Shown: positions 44,070 to 53,408, numbered from the stretch's first letter. The stretch is DNA of 64,000 nt from Mycobacterium sp. URHB0044 (GCF_000620625.1 NZ_JIAW01000022.1:62001-126000); one strand, 5' to 3'. A program made the numbers and translations. Notes: generated from the letters alone by a model not told the origin.

Positions 44070-44237
44070 GGATGGTCTCCTTAACTGTGCCGTTGATGGA
44101 GCCATCTCCAGCACCTACGGTCGGTGAAATCGGATGCTAGCAAGGCGATCACGGCGACCGCGGTGTTTGGCTGGAACTGTGGGCGACGCACGCGGGCGGT
44201 ACATCAACCGTTCATCAACTGTTTGCAAAGCGTTGCG

Positions 44238-46037
44238 TCAGGCTGGCGGGTCGAACTGGAGATGATGCAATTCGGCGTAGACGCCTTCAAGTTCCAGCAG
44301 TTCGGCTTGAGTACCGTCTTCGACGACAACACCGTCCTTGATGACGATGATCTTGTTTGCGTCGCGCAGCGTGCTGAGGTGGTGGGCGATGGTGATGACG
44401 GTGCGGCCCGCCATTAGCCGTTCCAGGGCCTCGATCACCAGGTGTTCGGATTCGGCGTCCAGTGCCGCGGTTGGCTCGTCGAGTATCAGGATGGGATTGT
44501 CGCGGATCAGCGCACGCGCGATCCCGATCCGTTGACGCTGACCGCCAGACAGTGTGGAACCGCGATCCCCGACCAGGCTGGCGTATCCGTCAGGCATGCG
44601 GGTGATGAACTCATCGGCGTTGGCCAGTTTGGCCGCGGCGATGATTTGCTCGTCGGTGGCCTGCGGACGCCCGAAGGCGATGTTGTCGCGGATCGTTCCG
44701 CGCAGCAGCACGGTGTTCTGCAACACGAAGCCGATCTGGGTGCGTAGGCCATGCAGTCTGTAGTCGGCGATGTCGGCACCATCGATCATGATCCGGCCGC
44801 CCAGCGGATCCCGGAAACGTGGGATCAGGCTTACCAGAGTGGATTTCCCACTGCCGGTGGGTCCGACGATGCCCACCATCTGCCCGGAGCCGATCGTGAA
44901 CGTGATGTCGCGTAACACCGGCACGGCGGCGTCGTATCCGAACGAGACGTTCTCGAAAGTGATCTCACCCTTGAACGGCGGTGGGTCGGCGGGCAGGGGG
45001 CGTTCGGGGATAACGGTGTCGGCGTCGCACACCGCGGTGACGCGCTGGAAGCCAACCGAGACTTGGGCCAACGTGTTGGTCATCTGAGACAGTGACCGCA
45101 CAGGTTGGAAGAAGCGCGCGAGGTAGGCAAGGAAAACGGTGAGGACGCCTGCGGTCATCGTGCCCGCCAGGATGAGCAGGGCGCCCCGCCACAAGATCAG
45201 GCCTGTGCATACCGCGATCACCACGCTGACTACTGGCGAAAGGATCGCCGAAAGCCGACGCGTAGTGAGCCAGGCCATCACGGTGTCCTTGCTGACTTTG
45301 CGAATCTGACGGTCTTCGTAGTCCTCGCGGGAGTAGGCCTGCACCACCTCGATCGACTGAAGACCCTCCTGTAGCGCCGAAAGCAGGTCCGACTGTTTGG
45401 TACGGACTTCGGTTACAGCCGTCTTTATCGCCTTGTTGATGCGCACCAGAAACACGATGAGAATTGGCGTCACCGCGAGTGCAATCAGTGCGAAATCCCA
45501 ACGCAGCAGCAGCATTACGATGACCATCGCGACGACCGTCAGGGCGTCGGTCAAGATATTGAGAGTGGAGGTCGACGCGAAACTCTGGATTGTTTGAACG
45601 TCGGTCGTCAGAGTGCTCAGGACGGTGCCGATCCGGTTGTGGTCATAGTAGGCCAGCGAAAGTTGCTGTAGGTGGTGATAGAGCCGTACGCGCAGGTCGT
45701 TTCCGATGTTCTGGCCCAGCTTTTCGGTGAAGTAGCTGGCGACGTAGAACGCTGCGCCGCTGACGACAGCGATTGCGACTGTGGCGATCCCGGCCGCCGC
45801 GGCGATGTGCGGCTTGGTTGCGCCGCCTACCAACGGAAACAGCCAGGCGATCCACGTCGGCGGACGATGGTTGGCCACGACGTTGTCGAGAATCACCTTC
45901 AGCGGCCAGGGTATGGCCAGACTCATCAGCATCGAGACCAGCGTTGCCGCCAGAATCACCGCGAGGGCCCGCCGGTAGGGGCGTAGCAAGTCACGAAGTA
46001 GCGGCGGCACGGCAGACGTCTCCAGGTTCGCAGACAA
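44238..46037 (-). CDS. ABC exporter, fused permease-ATPase
   Basis: 599 residues, a half-transporter: six membrane helices in the first ~325 residues, then an ATPase with Walker A GPTGSGKST, Q-loop FVLQNTVLL, signature LSGGQRQRIGIARAL, Walker B PILILDEPTAALD and H-loop ITIAHHLST. As a single gene it probably works as a homodimer. Fused exporters like this move lipids, peptides or drugs outward; the substrate cannot be told. Its neighbours give no clue. The coding sequence looks slightly less GC-biased than those around it. Confidence 0.9.
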   Translation of the reverse strand: MSANLETSAVPPLLRDLLRPYRRALAVILAATLVSMLMSLAIPWPLKVILDNVVANHRPPTWIAWLFPLVGGATKPHIAAAAGIATVAIAVVSGAAFYVASYFTEKLGQNIGNDLRVRLYHHLQQLSLAYYDHNRIGTVLSTLTTDVQTIQSFASTSTLNILTDALTVVAMVIVMLLLRWDFALIALAVTPILIVFLVRINKAIKTAVTEVRTKQSDLLSALQEGLQSIEVVQAYSREDYEDRQIRKVSKDTVMAWLTTRRLSAILSPVVSVVIAVCTGLILWRGALLILAGTMTAGVLTVFLAYLARFFQPVRSLSQMTNTLAQVSVGFQRVTAVCDADTVIPERPLPADPPPFKGEITFENVSFGYDAAVPVLRDITFTIGSGQMVGIVGPTGSGKSTLVSLIPRFRDPLGGRIMIDGADIADYRLHGLRTQIGFVLQNTVLLRGTIRDNIAFGRPQATDEQIIAAAKLANADEFITRMPDGYASLVGDRGSTLSGGQRQRIGIARALIRDNPILILDEPTAALDAESEHLVIEALERLMAGRTVITIAHHLSTLRDANKIIVIKDGVVVEDGTQAELLELEGVYAELHHLQFDPPA

Positions 46038-46420
46038 CGATCAGCCGAACCGTATCAGCGGATGTCGTTGTCCTGCGTGTTCTACGTTGCTCAGGGACAA
46101 GGCCGATACAGCCGCGTCCGCGAGGTTGGATACGGGTGTGATCGTGTGGCGATGAGCAGCACTGCTTCATCGGCCCAGCCGCGTTGGCCGGGAATGCCGA
46201 GCCGCCGACGTCTTGTTCGTCCACCACAGTGACAGCGTGGCTTCGTCCAGTGAGCGCTCGCGCCCGTCGAACACCCTGGCCCTGATCGACAAGTGGGCTT
46301 CTGCGGCATCTCGCTCGCTTCACCGGCACGCGCTTACGCGCCGAAGACGAGCCTCACAACAATTCAATCCCGCTGAACGCAACCGGTGACGAATCACCGT
46401 CGACTCGGAAACCTGGGCGG
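46038..46420. other. 383-bp intergenic region, no gene recognised
   Basis: Lies between the divergent ABC exporter and the flavin monooxygenase. Short open frames exist on the reverse strand (for example 45991-46329) but lack codon bias, a ribosome binding site or family motifs; they may be remains of a lost gene. No clear hairpin or promoter was found. Confidence 0.5.
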
Positions 46421-47872
46421 GTGACCCGTGCAATTCGCTTCAATGCCTTCGACATGAACTGCGTCGCCCACCAATCGCCAGGACTCTGGCGGCATCCCGA
46501 CGACCAGTCGTGGCGCTACAAGGACCTGACGTACTGGACCGAGCTGGCCAAGCTGCTGGAGCGGGGACGATTCGACGGCCTGTTCATCGCCGACGTGCTC
46601 GGCACCTACGACGTCTACGGCGCCAGCGACGAGGCCGCGATCCGGCAGGCCGCCCAGATCCCGGTGGGCGATCCGCTGCTGCTGGTGTCGGCGATGGCGC
46701 TGGTGACCGAGAACCTCGGCTTCGGCATCACGACCGGGACCGGATTCGAGCATCCGTATCCATTCGCGCGCCGAATGTCGACGCTCGACCACCTCACGGG
46801 CGGGCGCATCGGCTGGAACGTCGTCACCGGCTACCTGCCCGCCGCGGCCCGCAACATGGGCCAGACCGACCAGCCCGCCCACGACGCCCGCTACGACCAC
46901 GCCGACGAGTACCTCGAGGTGCTCTACAAGCTGTGGGAAGGGTCGTGGGAGGACGACGCGGTGGTGCGCGATCGCGAGCGCGGCGTGTTCACCGACCCCG
47001 ACAAGGTGCACCACATCGGGCACTCGGGTCCGCACTTCAGCGTGCCCGGCGTGCACCTGGCCGAGCCGTCGCCGCAGCGCACCCCGGTGATCTACCAGGC
47101 CGGCTCGTCGCCGCGAGGGGTCCGCTTCGCCGCGGAGAACGCGGAGGCCATCTTCACCGCGGCGCCGACGAAGGCCATTCTGCGCGAGACGGTTTCGACC
47201 ATCCGCCGCGAGCTCGAGCTGGCCGGACGGGACCCGTACTCGGCGAAGATCTTCAACCTGTCGACGATCGTCACGGCCGACACCGACGAAGAGGCACACG
47301 CCAAGCACGCCGAGTACCTCTCCTACGGGGACCCGGAGGGCGCGCTGGTGTTCATGTCGGGCTGGATGGGCGTCGACCTGTCCCGCTACGGCCTCGACGA
47401 GCCGATCGGCAGCGTCGACTCCAACGCAATTCTCTCTGCCGTCAAGGCATTTCAGTCCGCCGACCCCGACGGTCGCGAGTGGGCGGTGCGCGACATCGCC
47501 GAGTGGGGCGAGATCGGTGGCATGGGGCCGCGCATCGTCGGCTCCGGTGCGAGCGTCGCCGACACGCTGCAGGAGTGGGTGGACGAGACGGACGTCGACG
47601 GCTTCAACCTCGCCTACGCGATCACGCCGGGGTCATTCTCCGACGTCGTCGACTACGTCGTGCCGGTGCTGACCGAACGCGGTGCGTACCAAACGGCCTA
47701 CGAGCCCGGCTCGCTGCGCAACAAGCTGCTCGGCAAGGGCGACCGGCTGCCCGACGAGCACCGCGGCGCGCGGTACCGGGTGGGTGGTCCCGACTCGACG
47801 ATCATCGAGCGGCCATCCACGCTGCCCTCGTCGTCGGCTTCGGTCGCCGCGCAACCGGCCAAGGGCCGCTAG
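46421..47872 (+). CDS. FMN-dependent monooxygenase, DmoA/NtaA/SnaA family
   Basis: 483 residues from GTG. Typical features of this branch of the luciferase-like family: RFNAFDMNCVAHQSPGLWRH near the start, GRFDGLFIADVLGTYDVY, GTGFEHPYPFARRMSTLDHL, the GRIGWNVVTGYLPAAARNMG loop, DEYLEVLYKLWEGSW, and PVIYQAGSSPRGVRFAAENAEAIF. These two-component enzymes use reduced FMN from a partner reductase to cleave C-S or C-N bonds (dimethyl sulfide or sulfone, nitrilotriacetate). Next to a methionine-type ABC importer, an organosulfur substrate is the best guess. Confidence 0.9.
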   Translation: MTRAIRFNAFDMNCVAHQSPGLWRHPDDQSWRYKDLTYWTELAKLLERGRFDGLFIADVLGTYDVYGASDEAAIRQAAQIPVGDPLLLVSAMALVTENLGFGITTGTGFEHPYPFARRMSTLDHLTGGRIGWNVVTGYLPAAARNMGQTDQPAHDARYDHADEYLEVLYKLWEGSWEDDAVVRDRERGVFTDPDKVHHIGHSGPHFSVPGVHLAEPSPQRTPVIYQAGSSPRGVRFAAENAEAIFTAAPTKAILRETVSTIRRELELAGRDPYSAKIFNLSTIVTADTDEEAHAKHAEYLSYGDPEGALVFMSGWMGVDLSRYGLDEPIGSVDSNAILSAVKAFQSADPDGREWAVRDIAEWGEIGGMGPRIVGSGASVADTLQEWVDETDVDGFNLAYAITPGSFSDVVDYVVPVLTERGAYQTAYEPGSLRNKLLGKGDRLPDEHRGARYRVGGPDSTIIERPSTLPSSSASVAAQPAKGR

Positions 47873-47886
47873 CAGCTTCCCCAAAA

Positions 47887-47931
47887 CGAAAGTGGCCGTT
47901 GCCTCCCCGAGGAGGGCAACGGCCACTTTCG
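47887..47931. terminator. Bidirectional hairpin terminator
   Basis: Perfect 17-bp arms 47887-47903 and 47915-47931 with an 11-nt loop, between the convergent stops at 47872 and 47939. The stem flanks include AAAGTGG / CCACTTT, giving short U-rich edges on both transcripts. Confidence 0.9.
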
Positions 47932-47938
47932 TGTGTGC

Positions 47939-48844
47939 CTACTGGAGCGGCAGCAGGATGTTCTTCACGCTCGGGTCGGTGGCCAGGTACTGCTGCACCG
48001 CCGGATCCTTGAACGTCTCGACCAGTCGCTTGATGTTGTCGGTGTCCGCCCACTTGCTGCCGATGGTGAGCTGACCGGCGAACTCGTCCGGCGCGGGCGG
48101 GGCGAAGATCTGCTGGCTCAGCGGGATCTTCGCGGCCAGGTAGTACTCGGTGTATCCGACCGCGGCGTCGAGGTCGGGGAGTGACCGGGATTGGGCGGCG
48201 AAGTCGAGCAGCGTGAACTTCAGGTTCTTGGGGTTGGCGACGATGTCCTTCTGCGTTGCCTGCCACTTGTCCGCCGACGGGTCAAGCGTGATCAGCCCGG
48301 CGCGCTCGAGCAGCCACAGCCCCTGAGCTTCGTTGGCCGGATCGGAGTACAGCGACACGTTGGCGCCGTCGGGAAACTGCGACGGGTCGGTGTACTTGTC
48401 CGACCAGATGCCGAAGCCCCAGCGGAAGACCGGCGTCGCCGCCGTCTCGCGGAAGTCGGGGTTGGCCTCGAGAACCTGGCCCAGCCACAGTTTGTGCTGG
48501 TACACGGTGCCCGCCACCTCGCCGTCGCTGACCGCGCGGTTGATGGTGTTGGAGTCGGCAAGGCCACGGAAGGCGACCTTGATGCCGTGCCGCGGAGCGA
48601 CCTCACGGGCGATGTACTCGATCAGTGCCTGCTCGGCGGCGTTGCCCTCGTTGGTGGCGACCACCAACGTCGCGCCCGGGATCTCGTTGGGCGACTTGGT
48701 GTCTCCGAAGAAGAAGAATCGGACGCCGACCACGGCGGCGACGACCACGACGAGACCGGCCGCGATCCAGATCCACTTGGGTCTGCGCTTCAGTTCGAAA
48801 CCATGATCGTCGGTCTCGCTGACGGGAGTGGGTGTGGTTGTCAT
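47939..48844 (-). CDS. metQ: MetQ-like substrate-binding protein with a membrane anchor
   Basis: 301 residues of the NlpA/MetQ family. Its motifs include ATLVVATNEGNAAEQALIEYI, GTVYQHKLWLGQVLEANPDF, FGIWSDKYTDPSQFPDGANV, DPANEAQGLWLLERAGLI, NPKNLKFTLLDFAAQSRSLP and GYTEYYLAAKI. It lacks a lipobox; instead a cytoplasmic N-terminus of about 24 residues is followed by one uncleaved helix (WIWIAAGLVVVVAAVVGVRF). It should capture methionine or a related sulfur compound outside the membrane and deliver it to MetI/MetN. Last gene of a metN-metI-metQ operon, 15 bp after metI. Confidence 0.9.
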   Translation of the reverse strand: MTTTPTPVSETDDHGFELKRRPKWIWIAAGLVVVVAAVVGVRFFFFGDTKSPNEIPGATLVVATNEGNAAEQALIEYIAREVAPRHGIKVAFRGLADSNTINRAVSDGEVAGTVYQHKLWLGQVLEANPDFRETAATPVFRWGFGIWSDKYTDPSQFPDGANVSLYSDPANEAQGLWLLERAGLITLDPSADKWQATQKDIVANPKNLKFTLLDFAAQSRSLPDLDAAVGYTEYYLAAKIPLSQQIFAPPAPDEFAGQLTIGSKWADTDNIKRLVETFKDPAVQQYLATDPSVKNILLPLQ

Positions 48845-48859
48845 ATCTTCTCTTTCGGG

Positions 48860-49594
48860 TCAGACGGCAGCCGGGCGGCGGCGTGATGGGCGGACGGCTC
48901 CGGCTCGGAGCCGGCTGTGCGGTGTGGTCAGTCGCACCAGTGCGTCGCCGATGAGCTGCACTGCCGCGACCGTGATGACGAGGATGACGATGGTTGCGAG
49001 CATCACGCCTTGGTCGAATCGCTGGTAGCCGTAAGTGACTGCGACGTAGCCGATTCCGCCGGCGCCGATGGTGCCTGCGATGGCGGAGTACTCGATCATC
49101 GCGATGACGTTGATGGTCAAGCCGCCGATGATGGACGGAACGGCCTCGCTGAGCTGGGCGGTCCGGATGATCTGTAGCCGCGATCCACCCGATGCGCGGG
49201 CCACCTGGACCACCGCCGGTGGTACCGAGCGCAGGGAGTTTTCGACGATGCGGGTGAAGAAGGCGATGCCGGCGAGCGACATCGGTACCACGGCCGCGGC
49301 GATGCCGATGTTGGTGCCGGTAATGAGCCGGGTGAACGGCATGATCGACGCCATCAGGATGAGGAACGGCAATGACCGGCCGATGCTGATGATCCAGCTC
49401 AACGTCGTATGCAGCGCCGGGTTCTCGAACAGACCACCCGGCGCCAAGTTGTGCACCAGCGCGCCGAGCGGCACGCCGACGACCACCACGATGGTCATGA
49501 CGATGCCGACCATGATCAGGGTGTCCAGCAGCGCAGGGAAGAGCAGGCCGGGCAGCTCGTTGACCGGTACCTTGGCATTCGCGAGCAATGTCAT
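48860..49594 (-). CDS. metI: Methionine-type ABC importer permease MetI
   Basis: 244 residues from ATG 49594, which overlaps the metN stop by 4 bp; the longer open frame is rejected. Five hydrophobic helices and the EAA-type coupling loop (ARASGGSRLQIIRTAQLSEA, PSIIGG) define a MetI permease; RSLPFLILMASIMPFTRLITG and AIAGTIGAGGIGYVAVTYGYQRFD are highly typical of the family. The C-terminus is basic (RPSRRRPAAV). Confidence 0.93.
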   Translation of the reverse strand: MTLLANAKVPVNELPGLLFPALLDTLIMVGIVMTIVVVVGVPLGALVHNLAPGGLFENPALHTTLSWIISIGRSLPFLILMASIMPFTRLITGTNIGIAAAVVPMSLAGIAFFTRIVENSLRSVPPAVVQVARASGGSRLQIIRTAQLSEAVPSIIGGLTINVIAMIEYSAIAGTIGAGGIGYVAVTYGYQRFDQGVMLATIVILVITVAAVQLIGDALVRLTTPHSRLRAGAVRPSRRRPAAV

Positions 49595-50598
49595 GCCACG
49601 CCCTCCAATTCGGAAGCCTCGGAATCGCTTTCGGCGGACAGCCCGTATCGGTTCAGCACGTCGCGCACGCGTGCGCCGACCTCGGCGGGGACGCCGAGCG
49701 TGAAGCCACCGACGCTGACGCCGCCGACCACCTGCACCGACGCCCCCAACACCGACAGCGGGACGCCCAGGTCCTGCGACGCCCGTCCCAGCCAATCCGG
49801 CGGCACGTCGGGAGCGTCGTACACCACGCGCCAGAGCACCTGCCCCGCAGCGGTTTCGGCGTCGACACGCTGCGGCCGAAGCGCCGAGCCGAGTGCGGAG
49901 TCGGGGTCGGTGAGCAGGTCGATGAGCCGCCCCGACTCCACGATGCTGCCATGGTCGAGCTGGGCGACCGAGTCGGCGATCTTGAGAACGGTGTCCATCT
50001 CGTGGGTGATGAACACGATGGACAGGTTCAGGTCGTCGCGCAGTTCCCGCAGCAGCTCCACGACCGAGTCGGTGGTGGTGGGATCCAAACCGGCCGTCGC
50101 CTCGTCGGACAGCAGCACCGACGGCCGCAACGCCAGCGCACGTGCGATGCCCACCCGCTGGCGTTGACCTCCGGACAGCTGGAAGGGGTAGTGCCCCGCA
50201 CGCTGCGACAGGCCGACCCGGTCCAGCAGTTCCGCGACGCGCTTCTTGGCTTCGGCCGCAGTCACTCCGAGGTACTCCAGCGGTAGGGCGACGTTCTCGG
50301 CAGCGGTGCGCCGCTCCAGCAGTCCGGCGGACTGGAAGACGGTGCCGATGCGCCTGCGCGCGACCCGCAGCTTGCCCGCCGACAAGGTGGTGAGGTCTTC
50401 ACCGTTCACCACGACCGATCCCGACGTCGGAGGGGTCAGAAGGTTGATGCACTGGGCGAGTGTGCTTTTCCCAGCACCGCTCGGGCCCACCACGGCCAGG
50501 ATCTCCCCGCCTTCGACACGAAACGTGACCTGATCGAGGACCACGGTGCGCTGGTCACCGTGCCCGTAGGCCTTGGTGAGGTTCGTCAGTTCGATCAC
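49591..50598 (-). CDS. metN: Methionine-type ABC importer ATPase MetN
   Basis: 335 residues. I chose the GTG at 50598, preceded by GGGAG, because translation starting with MIELTNLTKAYG matches MetN; the open frame continues upstream without family similarity. Walker A is GPSGAGKST, the signature LSGGQRQRVGIARAL, Walker B SVLLSDEATAGLDP, then FITHEMDTV. A C-terminal NIL-type regulatory domain (about residues 255-335, ending GVSVGGFTLGVPAEVGARVRD-like) is typical of MetN and senses intracellular methionine. First gene of the reverse-strand operon, divergent from a second metQ-like gene. Confidence 0.92.
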   Translation of the reverse strand: MIELTNLTKAYGHGDQRTVVLDQVTFRVEGGEILAVVGPSGAGKSTLAQCINLLTPPTSGSVVVNGEDLTTLSAGKLRVARRRIGTVFQSAGLLERRTAAENVALPLEYLGVTAAEAKKRVAELLDRVGLSQRAGHYPFQLSGGQRQRVGIARALALRPSVLLSDEATAGLDPTTTDSVVELLRELRDDLNLSIVFITHEMDTVLKIADSVAQLDHGSIVESGRLIDLLTDPDSALGSALRPQRVDAETAAGQVLWRVVYDAPDVPPDWLGRASQDLGVPLSVLGASVQVVGGVSVGGFTLGVPAEVGARVRDVLNRYGLSAESDSEASELEGVA

Positions 50599-50748
50599 CG
50601 GCGAATGCTCCCAGAACGGGTTGCGCGGAAACACCTTTGCGATCAGCACGAGTACAGGACCGGTTGATTGGCGCCAGCCTGATCGAAAATCTGTGAACCG
50701 CGGCGGTCCCGACGCACACTTCGGCGAACACGAATGAAGGCAGACGAC

Positions 50749-51663
50749 ATGAGCATCGACGAAGCAACGCCGACCGACACCGGCACGCATGGTTTCACCA
50801 TCGACAAGCGGCGGCGGTGGCCCTACCTGGTGGCGGCGTTGCTCGTAATCGTCGCTTTGGCAGTGTATTTCGCCGTGTTCCGTGGTGATGGAACCAAATC
50901 TGCCAACGAGACGGCCGGTGCGACGCTGCAGGTGGTCTACCTGGACTCCAACCCGGCCGAGAAGCGCATCATCGAGTACATCGGCGAGAACATCGCCAAG
51001 GACTACGACGTGAAGGTCGCGGCCGTCGGGTTGGGCGACAGCACACAGATCAACAGCGCGATCAACGACGGCCGCTTCGCAGGCACGATATTCCAGCACC
51101 GGCATTGGTTGCAGCAGGTGCTCGACGCCAACCCCGGCTTCAAGGAGGAGGCGGCGACGGGTCCGTTCTTCCACTGGGTGTTCGGCATCTGGTCCGACAA
51201 GTACCGCACGCCGCAGGAGATCCCGGACGGCGCCACCGTGTCTCTGCTAGCCGATCCCGCCAACAACGCCCAGGGGATCTGGTACCTGGCACAGGCCGGC
51301 CTGATCACGCTCAAGCCCGACGCCGACGTCACCGCCCTCACCCAGAGCGACATCGCGACCAACCCGAAGAACCTCAAGTTCACGCTGCTCGACTTCGGAG
51401 CCCAGCCGAGGGCGCTGCCCGACCTCGACGCGATCGTCGGCTACGCCGAGTCATTCCTTGCGGCAGGCGTTTCCGAGGACAAGCTGATCTACGCGCCGAA
51501 GTCACCGGACGAGTTCGCCTCCGTGCTGACCGTCGGCAGCGACTACGTCGACACCCCCAACATCCAGAATCTGATCAAGGCGTTCAACGACCCGCGGGTG
51601 CAGACGTTCATCGCCCAGGACCCGGAAGTGCGCAAGCTGGCCCTGCCCGGACGGCCGACGTGA
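50749..51663 (+). CDS. metQ: Second MetQ-like binding protein with a membrane anchor
   Basis: The ATG at 50749 (GAAGG 8 bp upstream) is preferred; another ATG lies 15 bp earlier. About 304 residues, closely related to the protein at 47939: GATLQVVYLDSNPAEKRIIE, GTIFQHRHWLQQVLDANPGF, FGIWSDKY, NPKNLKFTLLDFGAQPRALP. Again there is no lipobox but a helix after a basic stretch (DKRRRWPYLVAALLVIVALA). It probably feeds the same MetNI importer with a different sulfur compound. Its stop overlaps the next monooxygenase gene by 4 bp, which argues that the ligand is a substrate of that enzyme. Confidence 0.88.
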   Translation: MSIDEATPTDTGTHGFTIDKRRRWPYLVAALLVIVALAVYFAVFRGDGTKSANETAGATLQVVYLDSNPAEKRIIEYIGENIAKDYDVKVAAVGLGDSTQINSAINDGRFAGTIFQHRHWLQQVLDANPGFKEEAATGPFFHWVFGIWSDKYRTPQEIPDGATVSLLADPANNAQGIWYLAQAGLITLKPDADVTALTQSDIATNPKNLKFTLLDFGAQPRALPDLDAIVGYAESFLAAGVSEDKLIYAPKSPDEFASVLTVGSDYVDTPNIQNLIKAFNDPRVQTFIAQDPEVRKLALPGRPT

Positions 51664-53021
51664 CGGTCCGACGCCGCGAACTCCATCTCGGGGTGAACGT
51701 TCTGTCCGACGGCATGCACCCGGCGGCGTGGCAGTACCCGGGCGCCGACCCGCACTGGTTCACCGATCCCGCCTACTGGATCGACGTCGCCCGCACGGCG
51801 GAGCGCGGCACGCTGGACGCGCTGTTCCTGGCGGACAGTCCGTCGTTGTTCCAGGAACCCGGTCAACCGTTGGTCGCGCCGCCGTTGGCGCTCGACCCGA
51901 TCGTGCTGCTGTCGACGCTCGCGTCGGTGACCACGCACCTCGGGCTGATCGCCACGGTGTCGACGTCGTTCGAGGAGCCCTACAACGTGGCGAGGCGGTT
52001 CGCATCGCTGGACCACCTCAGCCGCGGCCGGGTCGCTTGGAACGTGGTGACGAGCAGCGACCCGTACGCCTGGAACAACTTCGGCAGCGGGAACCGCCCA
52101 ACCGAACAACCGGCGCGCGCTGAACGCTACGGGCGGGCAGCAGAATTCATCGACGTCGTTCGGGCACTGTGGGATTCGTGGGACGACGACGCCGTGCTGG
52201 CGGACACGCGCACGGGTGCGTTCAGCAAGGTCGGCGCGATCGGCACGATCGACCACCGCGGCGAACACTTCCGCGTCGACGGGCCGCTGACGCTGCCCAG
52301 GTCGCCGCAGGGGCATCCCGTGCTGTTCCAGGCCGGCGGCTCACCCGGCGGTCTCGACCTTGCGGCGCGCTACGCCGACGGCGTGTTCGCGGCCCAGGCG
52401 TCGCTGCCCGACGCGTTGCGCAATGCCGACGAGTTGCGGGCCAGGACCGTGGCACACGGTAGGCCGCGCAACGCCATTCGGATCATGCCCGGGCTGTCCT
52501 TCGTGCTCGGCAGCACCGAGGAGGAGGCGCAACGGCGCAACCGCGAACTCAACGACCTGGCCGGCGAGCGTCGGCTGGCACACCTAGCCGCCCAGATCAG
52601 CGTCGACGTGGCCGAACTCGAATGGGATGCGCCGCTGCCCAAGTGGCTTCTCGACGGCGCCGAAACGGCAGGCGGCTCCCAGGGGGCACGCGACATCGTG
52701 GTGAACCTCGCCCGCCGCGAGAACCTCACCGTCCGTCAACTCCTCGACCGGGTGATCACCTGGCATCGGCTGGTGGTCGGCTCACCCGAGAAGATCGCAG
52801 ACGCCATCGAGGAGTGGTTCGTGGCGGGCGCGGTAGACGGCTTCAACCTGATGCCTGACGTCTTCCCGTCCGGCCTCGAACTCTTCGTCGATCACGTGAT
52901 CCCGATACTGCGGGACCGCGGACTGTTCCGCCGCGAGTACGCCCACACGACGCTGCGTGGGCACCTCGGGCTGGAGCGGGTCCCGGACAGAAGGGCCCTT
53001 CGCGTCGCGCGGGCTGTTTAG
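51660..53021 (+). CDS. FMN-dependent monooxygenase, DmoA/NtaA/SnaA family (second)
   Basis: 453 residues from the GTG at 51660 that overlaps the metQ-like stop (GTGA). Features: LHLGVNVLSDGMHPAAWQYP, ALFLADSPSLFQEPGQP, TVSTSFEEPYNVARRFASLD, GRVAWNVVTSSDPYAWNNFG, VLFQAGGSPGGLDLAARYADGVF and GSPEKIADAIEEWFVAGAVDGFNLMPDVFPSG. It is in the same family as the protein at 46421 but clearly a different subtype. Expected to cleave a C-S or C-N bond with FMNH2 and oxygen. Co-translation with a binding protein suggests import and cleavage of one compound. It overlaps the convergent secreted-protein gene by 4 bp. Confidence 0.9.
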   Translation: MTVRRRELHLGVNVLSDGMHPAAWQYPGADPHWFTDPAYWIDVARTAERGTLDALFLADSPSLFQEPGQPLVAPPLALDPIVLLSTLASVTTHLGLIATVSTSFEEPYNVARRFASLDHLSRGRVAWNVVTSSDPYAWNNFGSGNRPTEQPARAERYGRAAEFIDVVRALWDSWDDDAVLADTRTGAFSKVGAIGTIDHRGEHFRVDGPLTLPRSPQGHPVLFQAGGSPGGLDLAARYADGVFAAQASLPDALRNADELRARTVAHGRPRNAIRIMPGLSFVLGSTEEEAQRRNRELNDLAGERRLAHLAAQISVDVAELEWDAPLPKWLLDGAETAGGSQGARDIVVNLARRENLTVRQLLDRVITWHRLVVGSPEKIADAIEEWFVAGAVDGFNLMPDVFPSGLELFVDHVIPILRDRGLFRREYAHTTLRGHLGLERVPDRRALRVARAV

Positions 53022-53326
53022 CCCCAGCCGCGGTTGCCGTCCCAGCCGCCGCAGATCCCGTTGATGCAGCCGCTGCCGAAGCCGCCCTGGATGGGATTCC
53101 AGCCGCCGCAGCCGTTCCAGTTGGGACCGCTGCCGCAGCCGCCACCGCCGCCCTGACCGTCGGGGCCGCCGCTGCCGTGCGTACCGATGGGGTCGGCCAG
53201 GACGACCTGATCGGCGGCGGATGCCGGTGAGCTTGCGATGACCACGGCCGCCGGGGCGGCGACGATGGCCGCCGCGGCGGCTCCCGCCACGACGACCGAT
53301 CGAATGATTCTCCGATTAGTTAGCAT
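53018..53326 (-). CDS. Small secreted glycine-rich protein
   Basis: 102 residues from ATG 53326. Sec signal peptide (RSVVVAGAAAAAIVAAPAAV, cleavage near ASA-AD), then a mature part rich in Gly, Asn and Trp with four cysteines: GGGGGCGSGPNWNGCGGWNP, GFGSGCINGICGGWDGNRGWG. Spacing suggests two disulfides. No known function; similar Gly/Trp-rich exported peptides are common in mycobacteria. Confidence 0.75.
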   Translation of the reverse strand: MLTNRRIIRSVVVAGAAAAAIVAAPAAVVIASSPASAADQVVLADPIGTHGSGGPDGQGGGGGCGSGPNWNGCGGWNPIQGGFGSGCINGICGGWDGNRGWG

Positions 53327-53408
53327 AGCTCCATAGTGCTCCCGCAAGCGGTGCGCTTTCAAGCAATATGTGATCGGGGACACCGTGTTTCGCGACCCGT
53401 GAGACGAA

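Noticed and set aside
45991..46329. Short reverse frame in the gap before the first monooxygenase
   Set aside because: No codon bias, ribosome binding site or similarity; it overlaps the ABC exporter start.
46340..46420. Possible SAM-type riboswitch before the first monooxygenase
   Set aside because: The leader has a few short complementary stretches but no recognisable riboswitch core.
50599..51174. N-terminal extension of MetN
   Set aside because: The extension covers the divergent promoter region and the antisense of the second metQ-like gene, without family similarity.
51105..51659. Long N-terminal extension of the second monooxygenase
   Set aside because: It lies within the metQ-like gene in another frame; the GTG at 51660 overlaps the metQ stop and matches the family N-terminus.
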